From positions 186,001 through 250,000 of the forward strand of contig NZ_LNTY01000006.1 of the NCBI RefSeq assembly GCF_001559595.1: a stretch of DNA of 64,000 bases, given 5' to 3'. Of the stretch, positions 10,404 through 19,164 are shown one piece after another (the stretch's first letter is position 1; each line of letters starts with the position of its first letter). The position numbers and the translations under genes are program-made. The DNA is from Enterovibrio coralii (GTDB lineage: Bacteria > Pseudomonadota > Gammaproteobacteria > Enterobacterales > Vibrionaceae). A model generated the notes under the pieces. That model made no database searches. It saw only the letters and a program-made list of their open reading frames with translations, and was not told where the DNA came from.

Positions 10404-11300
10404 ATGATGACTCAAGAAAACACCTTCTTCGATAAGGCGGCATTGCTCCTGCGCCTTGGCCTTGGCACCGTATTTATCATCGGCGGATTGTCTAAACTTA
10501 GCCTTCTTCTTTCCAGTACACATCAAGCGGGGATGGTTGCCAATTACATGGGAACCACAGGCTATATCAACGAGCTGTTCCAAGACTATTTGTTCAGCAA
10601 CGGCTTTCTCACGCCTTGGTTTTTCCTCACCTCCCTATCAGCATTTGAACTCTTCTCAGGCATTGCGTTGGTTGTCGGTTTAATGGTTCGGCCTCTGGCG
10701 TTGTTTTATGGCCTTCTACTTTGGACGTTCGTGTTCTCATTACCCGTTGATACGGTGCCAGGTGCTTCGGTAGGCGTTAAAACCTATACCTCTCCGGCCA
10801 TATTCGTTCAAATCAGGGATATCACCCTATCGGGCATGATGTTTGTGCTGTTCAACCTGGGTGCAGGGGCTTATAGCGTAGACAAAAAGCAGGGCTATAT
10901 GACGGGACAGGCGGATTGGAACGCCTTGGGGTTGTTACTTCGATTCTCACTTGGCCTCACGTTCATTGTCGGTGGCTTTTTCGGGGCATACGCAAAAATT
11001 CCAACCTTTGCCACCAGTCAATTGCTGTTAGCGGCAGTGGGCGTCGTGCTTGTTTTTGGTCGACCACAGTTTGTGAAAGTCGCCGGAGGCATCATCGTGG
11101 CCATCATGCTCTGGTTTATGCTCACCAAGCTCAATCTCGACAAAGGCGTCATCGCCAATCTAAATAGTGTGAAACGGGAATTTGCTCTCGCAGCGGCAGG
11201 TCTAGTCTTGATGAAGATGGGAGGTGGAGAGCGTTTCACGCTCGCCGATCTGATCAGCCGTTCAAAACACGTCTTTGGTGTTTACAAGCCAGTTTCCTGA
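10404..11300 (+). CDS. DoxX-like integral membrane protein (two DoxX-type halves)
   Basis: 298 residues with about eight hydrophobic segments in two similar halves. Each half begins with a LLRLGLGTVFIIGG or LLLRFSLGLTFIVGG motif typical of the DoxX/DoxD superfamily. These proteins are quinone-linked or of unknown redox role (DoxD is the small subunit of thiosulfate:quinone oxidoreductase in Acidianus). The motif SAFELFSGIALVVGL matches the family's second helix. The start is ATG at 10404 (a second ATG follows at 10407) behind AAGAGA. It lies upstream of an ECF sigma/anti-sigma pair but is separated from it by a strong terminator hairpin. Substrate unknown. Confidence 0.72.
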   Translation: MMTQENTFFDKAALLLRLGLGTVFIIGGLSKLSLLLSSTHQAGMVANYMGTTGYINELFQDYLFSNGFLTPWFFLTSLSAFELFSGIALVVGLMVRPLALFYGLLLWTFVFSLPVDTVPGASVGVKTYTSPAIFVQIRDITLSGMMFVLFNLGAGAYSVDKKQGYMTGQADWNALGLLLRFSLGLTFIVGGFFGAYAKIPTFATSQLLLAAVGVVLVFGRPQFVKVAGGIIVAIMLWFMLTKLNLDKGVIANLNSVKREFALAAAGLVLMKMGGGERFTLADLISRSKHVFGVYKPVS

Positions 11301-11320
11301 ATTAACGGTTAAGGAGCAGA

Positions 11321-11360
11321 CCCACCTACCATCGCCGGAGTTTGGGTAGGTGGGCTTTTT
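11321..11360 (+). terminator. Rho-independent terminator / possible attenuator before the sigma gene
   Basis: CCCACCTACC (11321-11330) pairs perfectly with GGTAGGTGGG (11345-11354), loop of 14 bases, followed by CTTTTT. It ends the doxX transcript. The sigma gene's ATG is at 11365, five bases after the T run, so the only Shine-Dalgarno-like sequence (GGTGGG) lies inside the stem. See findings. Confidence 0.85.
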
Positions 11361-11364
11361 ACGT

Positions 11365-11886
11365 ATGTGGAAACTGTTTAAGAAAAAGAAACGAGACGTT
11401 TTCGACAAAGCGTTGTTAAACCAGCTCTATCGCTATGCCTACTCGCTTAGCAACGAAGAGAGTCTTGCCTTTGATTTGGTGCAGATGAGCTGCGAGAAAA
11501 CATTAAGGCTCGATGATCCCAATAAGCAAACCAAACCTTACATGATGACAATTATCCGCCATGCCTTTATCGATCAATACCGACGCAAGCACTTTGAATT
11601 AGTGGTGGATACCAACGAATTGACTGAAGTCATTGAAGACGAGGCGAGAGCGCTTAAATCTCTGGAAGACCTACAGATCGAGAAGGAAAACGTTGCTTTG
11701 ATACTTGCAGAGGTTTCTCCGCAAGAGCGAGAGTTACTGTTTCTGTGGGCAGTGGAAGGATTGACGATTCAGGAAATCGCATCGCTAACGGAAACACCAA
11801 TTGGGACGCTTCTATCTCGCCTAAGCAGGTTGAGAAAACGTCTGATAGCAAAGTTTGGCCATTTGAATGAGCAGGTGTCGTTATGA
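11365..11886 (+). CDS. ECF-type RNA polymerase sigma factor
   Basis: 173 residues from the ATG at 11365; a GTG at 11350 in the same frame lies within the terminator stem and is less likely. Region 2 is seen in YAYSLSNEESLAFDLVQMSCEKTLR and the following MMTIIRHAFIDQYRRK (-10 recognition helix). Region 4 is seen in LSPQERELL-like sequence VSPQERELLFLWAVEGLTIQ and in the helix-turn-helix ending GTLLSRLSRLRKRL. The stop overlaps the next gene's ATG (ATGA at 11883), the usual coupling of an ECF sigma factor to its anti-sigma factor. The signal and regulon are unknown; the sequence shows no clear autoregulated promoter. Confidence 0.88.
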   Translation: MWKLFKKKKRDVFDKALLNQLYRYAYSLSNEESLAFDLVQMSCEKTLRLDDPNKQTKPYMMTIIRHAFIDQYRRKHFELVVDTNELTEVIEDEARALKSLEDLQIEKENVALILAEVSPQERELLFLWAVEGLTIQEIASLTETPIGTLLSRLSRLRKRLIAKFGHLNEQVSL

Positions 11887-12440
11887 GGAGAAGTAATCAG
11901 AGCTTTAAAGCTTCACTTCGACAGTTATATGGTGACAAGACGCTTTCCGATGAACAGTTGGAACAACTGCAGGCGGCCAAACAATCTCAAGGCCTACCAC
12001 GTAAGCTCCAGCCTTTATTGGCTGCGGCACTATTGCTTTGCGCATCATTCCTTGTTTTTACCAGCAGCAACCAAGACCATCAACGCATTGCCACCGAGAT
12101 AGCCTACAACCATAACAGCCAGATGCAGATGGAAGTGCAGAGTGGTGCGTTCACTGACATACAGCACTACTTAAACCGCCTGGATTTTTCCCTCATTGCC
12201 TCTGAAAAGCTGCCTGAGAGTGTATGGCGCTTAATTGGGGGACGGTATTGCAGTATTGATGGAAAGCTCGCTGCCCAACTCAAAGTCGAGCACCTAGAAA
12301 GCGGAGACATCTATACCCTCTACCAAGCCAAGCTTCCTGACATGTTCAGCGCGGAAGGTGTCTCTGATGCCATTGATGTTGATGGCGTTGAGGTGAGACT
12401 GTGGCAAGAAGGCGGACTACTGTTTGGGCTGGCGAAGTAG
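11883..12440 (+). CDS. Putative membrane-bound anti-sigma factor
   Basis: 185 residues. A cytoplasmic N-terminal part (LRQLYGDKTLSDEQLEQLQA, residues 12-31) precedes one membrane segment (PLLAAALLLCASFLVFTSS, about 44-62). The rest is periplasmic, with no recognised domain; it contains WRLIGGRYCSIDGKLAAQL and a C-terminal beta-rich stretch. Size, topology and the 4-base overlap with the sigma gene fit a transmembrane anti-sigma factor that releases sigma on an envelope signal. No zinc-binding HxxxCxxC motif is present, so it would not be a ZAS-type factor. Confidence 0.68.
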   Translation: MRRSNQSFKASLRQLYGDKTLSDEQLEQLQAAKQSQGLPRKLQPLLAAALLLCASFLVFTSSNQDHQRIATEIAYNHNSQMQMEVQSGAFTDIQHYLNRLDFSLIASEKLPESVWRLIGGRYCSIDGKLAAQLKVEHLESGDIYTLYQAKLPDMFSAEGVSDAIDVDGVEVRLWQEGGLLFGLAK

Positions 12441-12953
12441 GCCATATTGGAATTCATCCATAGTTTCAAGTTAACACTAGCCATTACAATTCATTTTCAC
12501 TTCAGTTCGAAATACCTAAAGCTGAGTTGATGAAACTAAACTTTTTAAATTAATAAGACTAATTTCCTTAACTCAGGATGGTTGTGATGTTGTTATTTTA
12601 ATTTAAAAGTTAGATCGAAGTGTGGTGGAATAACAATCATTAAGGTGGCCAGTTGAGAATTTCTTTTTTTATGGTGACATTGAAAGTGTTGCCCTTTGAG
12701 ATTTATATGCGTGTTGTTTAAACGATAAGAAATAGTCGTATTTAATTTTGTCAGCCTTATGTCAACTTTTTCAAATTTAGTGTTAGTTTTTAATTGTAAA
12801 AAGAGATCTTAATCCAGATAATTCGCGCAATTTCATCGGGTCCTCCATTTCGTGATTAATGTTTTGAAAACGTTAAAAACTTATAGATGTACCCGTATCG
12901 ATAAAATGCTCTTATTTCTCTACTTGTTTGTAGGGCTTGAGGTTTGGATTGTA
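12441..12953. other. AT-rich intergenic region, no gene seen
   Basis: 513 bases without a convincing coding region, tRNA or strong hairpin. It is clearly more AT-rich than the flanking genes. It must hold the promoter of the lipoprotein cluster that starts at 12954, but I could not single out a good -35/-10 pair. A short open frame from 12852 is just the upstream extension of the lipoprotein frame. Confidence 0.5.
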
Positions 12954-13925
12954 ATGAAAAAGCTATCTCTTATTTTGCTCCCATTTCTAATGGTCGGTTG
13001 TAAGTCAACCACACCGCCGGATTGGTATTTTTCTGAAGAAACCAATAACCCAAGCTATATTTATGCAGTCGGAGAAGGTCGAAGCTTAAGTCTGGCTAAA
13101 AAGAATGCAGTTGGCCAAATAAACGAACAGCTTTGGACGCAAGTTGACTCTTCATTCACACAGCATGATCAATTTAGAGAAATCAACAATAGCTCACTGA
13201 GTTACCAAAACGTCCAAAATACAGTTAATGCGAAGTCAGCTCAATTGACTCTGACGGGTACTGAGTATCTGAAGACTGACAAAAATGATATAGCCTACTA
13301 CGTACAGGCTCGCATAAAGCGTGATAACGTAGAAAGTCAGCTTAAATCAGAACTCGCGCAGATCAACAATGATGCAAAGGCATCACTTATCAAGCTTACG
13401 CATCAAGACAAGCTATTGTGGTGGCTAGAGAATAGCGACCTCAGTGGTGAACTCTCAGACTATTATGTCCGTAAAGGAATATTGTCTTCAATGGAGAGTG
13501 ATGCAGGGTCTTCAAATAGTCATCTTTTTGACCTAATTAAACAGTCGGACAAGATTAAATCAGAGCTTTTAATTTTGATTAAGCCTGACTCTCAGGATAA
13601 AAAAAGCGCAACATTCTTATCTGAGAAGTTTTCTCCATTAGGGATATCAACGACACAAAGATGGTCGCGAGCAGTATCTCATGTTCTGGTTATGGACTCT
13701 GAATATAGAAAGAGCAGAGTGGGTGATGCATTTATCACCACAAAAATCACAAACTTGTCTCTCAAAGATACATCTGGAATAACAATTTCAAGTTACGAAA
13801 TCATCGCGACTGGAAACTCGGTATCTAACTTCAATCTTTCCCATGAGGGAGCGGAACGCCACTTTTCTCAACAAATAGATGAGATGGGGGTTTGGTCTTC
13901 TTTGGGAATACAACAAAAGCAATAA
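12954..13925 (+). CDS. LPP20-like lipoprotein
   Basis: 323 residues from the ATG at 12954. This start gives a clean lipoprotein signal (MKKLSLILLPFLMVGC, lipobox LMVGC); the frame extends upstream to 12852 without a signal and was not used. After the lipidated Cys come PPDWYF and a YIYAVGEGRSLSLAKKNAVG motif, the hallmark of LPP20-family lipoproteins (also seen in FlgP-type proteins). The second half (about residues 150-320) is not recognised. Likely anchored in the outer membrane facing the periplasm or surface. First gene of a collinear envelope cluster; its stop is 28 bases before the next start. Confidence 0.75.
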   Translation: MKKLSLILLPFLMVGCKSTTPPDWYFSEETNNPSYIYAVGEGRSLSLAKKNAVGQINEQLWTQVDSSFTQHDQFREINNSSLSYQNVQNTVNAKSAQLTLTGTEYLKTDKNDIAYYVQARIKRDNVESQLKSELAQINNDAKASLIKLTHQDKLLWWLENSDLSGELSDYYVRKGILSSMESDAGSSNSHLFDLIKQSDKIKSELLILIKPDSQDKKSATFLSEKFSPLGISTTQRWSRAVSHVLVMDSEYRKSRVGDAFITTKITNLSLKDTSGITISSYEIIATGNSVSNFNLSHEGAERHFSQQIDEMGVWSSLGIQQKQ

Positions 13926-13953
13926 AAATAGTACATACACTGGAGTATATAAA

Positions 13954-14955
13954 GTGTTTAAGAAAGGGCTAGTGGCTGTCTCTCTTGCAGCAGCAATCTC
14001 AGGTTGTCAACTGACTCAAGTTAGCGATGTTTGCCTTCCAACTGATATGGTCGAAATTGAAAATGCGGCTGTACCATCGAAGAAATCAGAAGACATCAAA
14101 GTTATCGTTTTGCCAGTAGACATGTCATTTGATGACCCTGCTAAAGGTCGTCTACAAACAGTATTCCGTAATGATCTGGAAGCAACCATTGAGAAAACTG
14201 GCAGCAAACTGGTAGATCGTAAACTGGCTAACAAGCTGAAAGGTGAAATTAAGCTTGCAGAGCAAAGTGGCCGCTACAATACATCAGGTGTTCCTATCGC
14301 AGACTTAGCGATTATCACAGAAGTAACGGCAAGTGACCTTTCTTACTCATTCACTGAGCGTCGCGAAAAAACAAATGACGAAGGCGAAACTAAAGTTTAT
14401 CCAGCTCACTGTGACTTCCGTACTGAAGTTAAAGCAGTAGCAAAAGTAGTTTCTTTGCCGAACATGGAATTGGTTCAGCGTATCGAGTTTAGCAGCACTG
14501 ATACCTTTTCTTCTGAGACAAACAACTCTAAGTGCCCAATATCAAGCGCTCAATACACGTCAATGGCAAGCGACGCTGCTGAACAAGCCGTTAAGTACAA
14601 TTTTGAGCTACAAAAACTGCTAGCACCTTCTGCACCAGTAACAGAAATGCGTTACTGCGAAAACGGTGGTAATCAGGTGAAAGTTGCGATGGGCGGTAAC
14701 AAGCGCATTAAACCTGGTGCGGATATTAGCTTCTCTCAGGTTTTCAAATCAGAAGACGGTACAACAGAAACTTATACTGTTGGCGAAGGCTACGTAGTAA
14801 ACCATGAAAACGATGCAGTAAAACCATCTTTCTCTTGGGTTGCAATCAATGAAGAACTGTCTCTAAAGCTTCGTAAGGGTGACAACGCTAAGCTAGTACC
14901 TGAAGAATGCAAGCCTTGGGACCTGCTTTGTATGACAAACAACTGGGGCGTGTAA
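13954..14955 (+). CDS. CsgG/LpoB-like lipoprotein of the envelope cluster
   Basis: 333 residues from a GTG at 13954, which is preceded by GGAG (13942-13945). This start gives a lipoprotein signal: FKKGLVAVSLAAAISGC. The segment IKVIVLPVDMSFDD and the helix VFRNDLEATIEKTGSKLVDR match the layout of CsgG/LpoB/TolB-N-like domains, in which an alpha/beta core binds partners in the periplasm. Later residues (ADISFSQVFKSEDG) form a beta-rich C-terminal domain that I do not recognise. The stop overlaps the ATG of the next lipoprotein (TAATG at 14953). The CsgG relation is tentative. Confidence 0.65.
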   Translation: MFKKGLVAVSLAAAISGCQLTQVSDVCLPTDMVEIENAAVPSKKSEDIKVIVLPVDMSFDDPAKGRLQTVFRNDLEATIEKTGSKLVDRKLANKLKGEIKLAEQSGRYNTSGVPIADLAIITEVTASDLSYSFTERREKTNDEGETKVYPAHCDFRTEVKAVAKVVSLPNMELVQRIEFSSTDTFSSETNNSKCPISSAQYTSMASDAAEQAVKYNFELQKLLAPSAPVTEMRYCENGGNQVKVAMGGNKRIKPGADISFSQVFKSEDGTTETYTVGEGYVVNHENDAVKPSFSWVAINEELSLKLRKGDNAKLVPEECKPWDLLCMTNNWGV

Positions 14956-15557
14956 TGGTTAAGAAAAGCTTAATTGCCGCTTCTCTGGCAATGCTGCTAT
15001 CTGCATGTTCGAACAACGCGACAGTAGAGCAAAGTCAGAATTTCGCAGCTTGTACATTCCCAGACTCTCCTCAGGACGATGCTCCAGGTTGGGTGTGTGA
15101 TGTTATGCCATCTGATATTGGTATCGCTGCTACTGGCTACGCTAAAAAAAGCGCAGGCGGTATGAACATCATGCGAAAAATCGCCGCCAGTGAGGCTCGC
15201 GTTGCGTTAGCAAGCAGCTTCCAAACTGATGTGAACAATATGTTCAAGCAAGCAGTTGAAGGTGCGGTATCTACTTCCTCACTAGAAGGTTCTTCAGAAT
15301 CAGTGATGGAGTCGTTTGAAAGCGTGACTAAAACAGTTGTTTCTCGTTCGCTGACCGACAGCCGTGTTCTGGTTAGCCAAGTCAGCCCGGCGGGTGGGCT
15401 TTATGTCCTAATTGGTATGGATGTTGAAGCTTACAAAGCTAACAAAAACGCTGTCATTGACGCTGCAACTGAAGATGCAAAGTTGTGGAATCAGTTTAAC
15501 AACGAAAAAGCTGCGGAAGACTTGAAAAATACACTTGAGTCGTTAAAGCAACTTTAA
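14955..15557 (+). CDS. LPP20-family lipoprotein
   Basis: 200 residues, ATG at 14955 overlapping the previous stop. The signal MVKKSLIAASLAMLLSAC has a clear lipobox (LLSAC). The mature part has IGIAATGYAKKSAGG, then IAASEARVALASSFQTDV and a C-terminal LYVLIGMDVEAY strand, which is the LPP20 fold pattern: GxA, a helix rich in Ala/Arg, then the final beta strand. With the LPP20-like protein at 12954 this makes two family members in one operon, which suggests a hetero-oligomeric outer-membrane complex. Followed by a good terminator. Confidence 0.75.
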   Translation: MVKKSLIAASLAMLLSACSNNATVEQSQNFAACTFPDSPQDDAPGWVCDVMPSDIGIAATGYAKKSAGGMNIMRKIAASEARVALASSFQTDVNNMFKQAVEGAVSTSSLEGSSESVMESFESVTKTVVSRSLTDSRVLVSQVSPAGGLYVLIGMDVEAYKANKNAVIDAATEDAKLWNQFNNEKAAEDLKNTLESLKQL

Positions 15558-15587
15558 TTGTGTTAACCAACTAACGCATAAACGAAT

Positions 15588-15615
15588 GAGGTTATCGATA
15601 GATAACCTCTTTTTT
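15588..15615 (+). terminator. Rho-independent terminator after the lipoprotein genes
   Basis: GAGGTTATC (15588-15596), loop GATA, GATAACCTC (15601-15609), then six T. It separates the three lipoprotein genes from the transglycosylase gene, whose start is only 20 bases further on. Confidence 0.88.
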
Positions 15616-15634
15616 ATGTTGCAGGGCAAAACGA

Positions 15635-17149
15635 ATGAATCAAAACCATATTAAAGCTCTTGCGCTAGCAGTTGCGGTAGCGTTGAGTAGTCCTCTTGCT
15701 TTAGCGAATGATCCTTTTGATGAGCTAGAGCGCGAGTCCACCCGTGTTAGTCAATCTCAACAAGAAAAGATAGAAGAGTTTCATGCGTGGTTGGATAACT
15801 ACCTTACAGAATATGAAACTTGGCGAGACGACTACACGCGTAATCTTGATAAAGAAAGAGCGCAGCTCATTAATCAATGGGGTAGCGGTGAAGTATCAGG
15901 TTCAACGAAAGCAGTCGAATATGATTCTGCCAACACCTTGAAGAAAGTTGTCGATTACGAAAACAATGAAGCCACGATTTCTGTGTTGGTTGATGCCAAA
16001 GCGGATGGTTCGGCTGTAATTAACGATCTCGAGAGCTTCGATATCGATGGTCAAACAATCTCGATGACTAATGCGGTCAAAGAAGTCGCATTGGTAGATT
16101 ATTCGGCATCACAAGAAAAGAAAGAGAAGCAGTTTGTTCTTGATCAGCTTAAGGGGCAACTTCAAGAACTGGATGTTCAAGCAAATCGCTTAGTAAATTC
16201 AGGAACGGGAATACCAGATTCCTTTATTTATGAACGTGCTTATAAGAAGAAGCTGGCTCTGATTGAGGCAACAAAACCAAGATTAGAAGCGATTGCAGAG
16301 CTCTTTAGTCAAAAAAGGCGTGAGCTAGGTCTCGATGATGTTCAAGAGAGCCTGCCAAAACCAGAATTGCCAAAAGAAGAACCTCAAAAAGAAAACAAGC
16401 AGCACAAAGTAGAAGCAGCCCCTGAGTTAATTGAAGAAAAAGTTCAGGACGCTTCTACCAAAAATCAAGACCGAGTAGAGCTTGAGAAGGAAGCAGTCAA
16501 AGAAGAGACTCAGCAGAAACCAGAGGTGAACCTCGACATTGATAAGACAATTGTGCCAGTCAAAGTAGAAAAGAAGGTTGTTAGCTATAAAGTAAAACTT
16601 CCTGAAAATGCTTTGAAACAGCGAGCCTCCCAATTTACGCCGTTGGTTGAAGAAGAGAGCGAACGTTGGGGCATTAATGCCGCATTGATTATGGCTATCA
16701 TGCACAGTGAGTCTTCATTTAGACCAACCGCGAAGTCACACGTTCCAGCGTATGGTCTTATGCAAGTCGTACCGACCAGTGCTGGTCATGATGTGAACAA
16801 GAAGTTCAGACAAATTGATGCACCAATGAAGTCGGATGATTTGTATGTTCCAACTATAAACGTTGAAACGGGCACTGCTTATCTGAACATTCTTGATAAG
16901 TCATATCTGAAGTCGATCACCAATGATGAAAGCCGAATGTATTGCGTTATTGCTGCATACAATACTGGTGCTGGCAATGTGGCGAGAGCATTTAACAAAG
17001 ACCGCTCTACAAATATTCGTAAGGCAGCGACAGTGATCAATAGTATGACGCCAGATCAAGTTTATCAGCATCTTCTTGAAAACTTGCCGTACGATGAAAC
17101 GCGTAATTACCTACAGAAAGTAAATAGCCGAATCGCGCTATACAAATAA
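15635..17149 (+). CDS. MltC-like membrane-bound lytic murein transglycosylase
   Basis: 504 residues. A Sec signal (IKALALAVAVALSSPLALAND) replaces MltC's lipobox, so this one may be soluble in the periplasm. Residues 45-200 (FHAWLDNYLTEYETWRDDYT, INQWGSGEVSGST) resemble the N-terminal DUF3393 domain of MltC. A charged Glu/Lys/Pro linker covers about 240-330. The C-terminal SLT domain shows the catalytic Glu in ALIMAIMHSESSFRP, then YGLMQVVP and AAYNTGAGNVARAF. E. coli MltC has about 360 residues; the extra length is the linker. It cleaves peptidoglycan to 1,6-anhydro products. Position next to lipoprotein genes suggests that it opens the wall for assembly of that complex, which is inference. 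Confidence 0.85.
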   Translation: MNQNHIKALALAVAVALSSPLALANDPFDELERESTRVSQSQQEKIEEFHAWLDNYLTEYETWRDDYTRNLDKERAQLINQWGSGEVSGSTKAVEYDSANTLKKVVDYENNEATISVLVDAKADGSAVINDLESFDIDGQTISMTNAVKEVALVDYSASQEKKEKQFVLDQLKGQLQELDVQANRLVNSGTGIPDSFIYERAYKKKLALIEATKPRLEAIAELFSQKRRELGLDDVQESLPKPELPKEEPQKENKQHKVEAAPELIEEKVQDASTKNQDRVELEKEAVKEETQQKPEVNLDIDKTIVPVKVEKKVVSYKVKLPENALKQRASQFTPLVEEESERWGINAALIMAIMHSESSFRPTAKSHVPAYGLMQVVPTSAGHDVNKKFRQIDAPMKSDDLYVPTINVETGTAYLNILDKSYLKSITNDESRMYCVIAAYNTGAGNVARAFNKDRSTNIRKAATVINSMTPDQVYQHLLENLPYDETRNYLQKVNSRIALYK

Positions 17150-17163
17150 AATGGGATAAAAGA

Positions 17164-17325
17164 ATGTTCAAGTTTTTTGTCTTTGGACTCATAGGCATTG
17201 GAGTCCTGATCGGTGTTCGTTATGCCGATGAAATTAAAGAGTATGTTAGTGAAGACCAAATCGAAGCTATCAGTGAGAAAGTACTAGATTCTGCAATCGA
17301 CACATTAGAAGAGCTAAAAGGTTAG
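17164..17325 (+). CDS. 53-residue membrane-anchored peptide
   Basis: Small gene between the transglycosylase and the next membrane protein, ATG at 17164, stop TAG at 17323. The first 20 residues (FKFFVFGLIGIGVLIGVRYA) form one membrane helix. The rest is an acidic amphipathic helix (EIKEYVSEDQIEAISEKV). It lies 14 bases after the previous stop and 3 bases before the next ATG, in the same direction, so it belongs to the operon. No known family recognised. Confidence 0.6.
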   Translation: MFKFFVFGLIGIGVLIGVRYADEIKEYVSEDQIEAISEKVLDSAIDTLEELKG

Positions 17326-17328
17326 AAA

Positions 17329-18108
17329 ATGTCAGTTATTGAAACGCAATTGGATACTGCAGAAAGTATTGCTGAGCAACGAAACCTGCGCGATAGAGTC
17401 CGTGAAAAATGGGCAAAGATAATCGCATTTGTATCTATTATCGCCATAGCACTTGGCGGCCTGAATGACACGACAGATGCGCTTGAGAAGGTGTACAACT
17501 TCACGCTCTCTCAATTTACTGATATTCCTTCTTATGAAAAGTTAGATCGAATTTATATTCGTGCATCTGAAGGTGTGCTTGAAGAGACGTTTGGGGCTCC
17601 TGTTTATATCAAAAAAACCGTGTCAGGCGATGTGGTCAGATATTACAGCGACAAGCGCTTCATCCTTTCAGCAGTAACCAATGACGGAGCGATTTCAGCA
17701 TTTTTGGTCTTCCCTAAGAAAGGCTTTATGCCAAATACTGCAGAGCATGCGGGCGGTAGCTTGCTTCTTGATCGCACACTTTCAAATATCGAGAGTGTTG
17801 ATGATATTCGCGTAAATTACTCACGGTCGATTAGCTACTACATCGAGATGAACCCAGCAGGCGATTTCAGCAATTTATATAGCTCTGTAGCGGGCTATAG
17901 TGAGTTTACTGCGCCGCTTGATGATACCAAGCGGAATATGCTCTCTGACTTGTCTGAGGGATTGATGCTAGGTGATGACATTACAGAGCAAGTTGTGAAG
18001 CTTAGAGATTCTACGGCACCAAACTTTTACGGCTATAGTGCACAAGGTCTTGAAGTGCTAGAAAATGCAATCTTAACGCTCACCGAGTACAGATTGATCA
18101 ACAAATAA
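17329..18108 (+). CDS. Membrane-anchored protein, possibly ETEC_3214-domain family
   Basis: 259 residues, ATG three bases after the previous stop. One N-terminal membrane helix (KIIAFVSIIAIALGGLND, about 28-45) follows a short charged cytoplasmic segment. The larger part is periplasmic: YEKLDRIYIRASEGVLEETF and GAPVYIKK suggest the ETEC_3214-type domain, a family of unknown function. The assignment is from memory of the pattern and is weak. Last gene of the 12954-18108 cluster and followed by a terminator. Confidence 0.6.
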   Translation: MSVIETQLDTAESIAEQRNLRDRVREKWAKIIAFVSIIAIALGGLNDTTDALEKVYNFTLSQFTDIPSYEKLDRIYIRASEGVLEETFGAPVYIKKTVSGDVVRYYSDKRFILSAVTNDGAISAFLVFPKKGFMPNTAEHAGGSLLLDRTLSNIESVDDIRVNYSRSISYYIEMNPAGDFSNLYSSVAGYSEFTAPLDDTKRNMLSDLSEGLMLGDDITEQVVKLRDSTAPNFYGYSAQGLEVLENAILTLTEYRLINK

Positions 18109-18116
18109 TAATGGAG

Positions 18117-18139
18117 GGGAGCAACATGCTCCCTTTTTT
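18117..18139 (+). terminator. Rho-independent terminator at the end of the envelope cluster
   Basis: GGGAGC (18117-18122), loop AACAT, GCTCCC (18128-18133), then TTTTTT. It lies between the convergent genes ending at 18108 and 18152. Confidence 0.85.
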
Positions 18140-18151
18140 ATTACATTAAAC

Positions 18152-19000
18152 CTAAGGTAATTGTCTTGTGTAGTGGCTTGGCTTGAAAGGCACCCAATTG
18201 CTTAACGCTTCTTCTGCAGTGTCGAAAATCTCTACCGTTAACGGGTGACACACAGCCTCATCACTTGAATGGGTGGTGCTGCAATCTCCGCCAGGGCAGG
18301 CAGAAAGCGCACAAAGCAAATCTGTTTCAGCAAAAAACTCGATGTAATCACCTTTTCTAGCAGGACTGGCCTTCATGAAGTATTGATGGGTATCTTTGGT
18401 AAAACCGGTACACATAAATACGTTCAGCACATCATGGATATGGGGCTCGGCGTCTTCAAAAGAGATACCCAAGTGCTGGGCGAGTGAGCTTGTTAGATTT
18501 GAATGACAGCAATGGTGATAGTTGTCTCCGTGCAGTCTGTTGTGCGTGTAAGGGTCGCATCGAGTACCGATAACGTCGTGCACACCGCCGCCATCTTCGT
18601 CCCAGCCATACCATTCAAGCGAGTCATCAGTAATAGTCGCAAGCGGTCTTACATAGGGCATGGAACTCCATAATCTATCGCCAACAGAGACATGGCTGGC
18701 ATGTAATTGGCGCGTTTTACCGCTGAAGAATCGTTCCTGCATGTTGTGTTTGTTCCAAAGATTTAAATCACCAACCTGCGAACCGTGCTGACAGGAAATA
18801 CGAAAAAAGCTCCCGGCTTTAACATCAAAGCATCCACCTGTTCGAGGAGGGATAACCACTGACTGTAAATGCTTGGCCGACTGACGAGCCTTCGCGTAAA
18901 ACGCTTCATCATACGAAGGTAACCCGCCGCTATAACAAACAACAGGTTTAGCAGATTGGCGTTCAGTGGCGTCTAAGGGTTTCGCTGAATGCTTTGACAT
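18152..19000 (-). CDS. DUF1989 (urea carboxylase-associated) family protein
   Basis: 282 residues. The core from residue 48 (SVVIPPRTGGCFDVKAGSFF) through GSQVGDLNLWN and HDVIGTRCDPYT to GDYIEFFAETDLLCALSACPGGD matches the DUF1989 family, which accompanies urea carboxylase and allophanate hydrolase genes or acts on guanidine-related compounds in other bacteria. Several His and Cys (YHHCCHSN, CDPY, SACPGGDCST) could bind a metal. No urea or guanidine genes are nearby. It is divergent from a LuxR-like regulator (19165) that could control it. The substrate is unknown. Confidence 0.78.
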   Translation of the reverse strand: MSKHSAKPLDATERQSAKPVVCYSGGLPSYDEAFYAKARQSAKHLQSVVIPPRTGGCFDVKAGSFFRISCQHGSQVGDLNLWNKHNMQERFFSGKTRQLHASHVSVGDRLWSSMPYVRPLATITDDSLEWYGWDEDGGGVHDVIGTRCDPYTHNRLHGDNYHHCCHSNLTSSLAQHLGISFEDAEPHIHDVLNVFMCTGFTKDTHQYFMKASPARKGDYIEFFAETDLLCALSACPGGDCSTTHSSDEAVCHPLTVEIFDTAEEALSNWVPFKPSHYTRQLP

Positions 19001-19164
19001 AAGGTTTTTGCCTTCTCGGATATCTGCACGTTATCTCTACACTGTCACAAAGAATCACTGTAATTGCAAAGTGAGCGTATTCAGCTTGAACCGCAAAGTT
19101 TAATTCCTAATAATGGTGTTAATAAACTTCATGAGTAACAATAAGTTAAATTAGCGTCGTTTAA

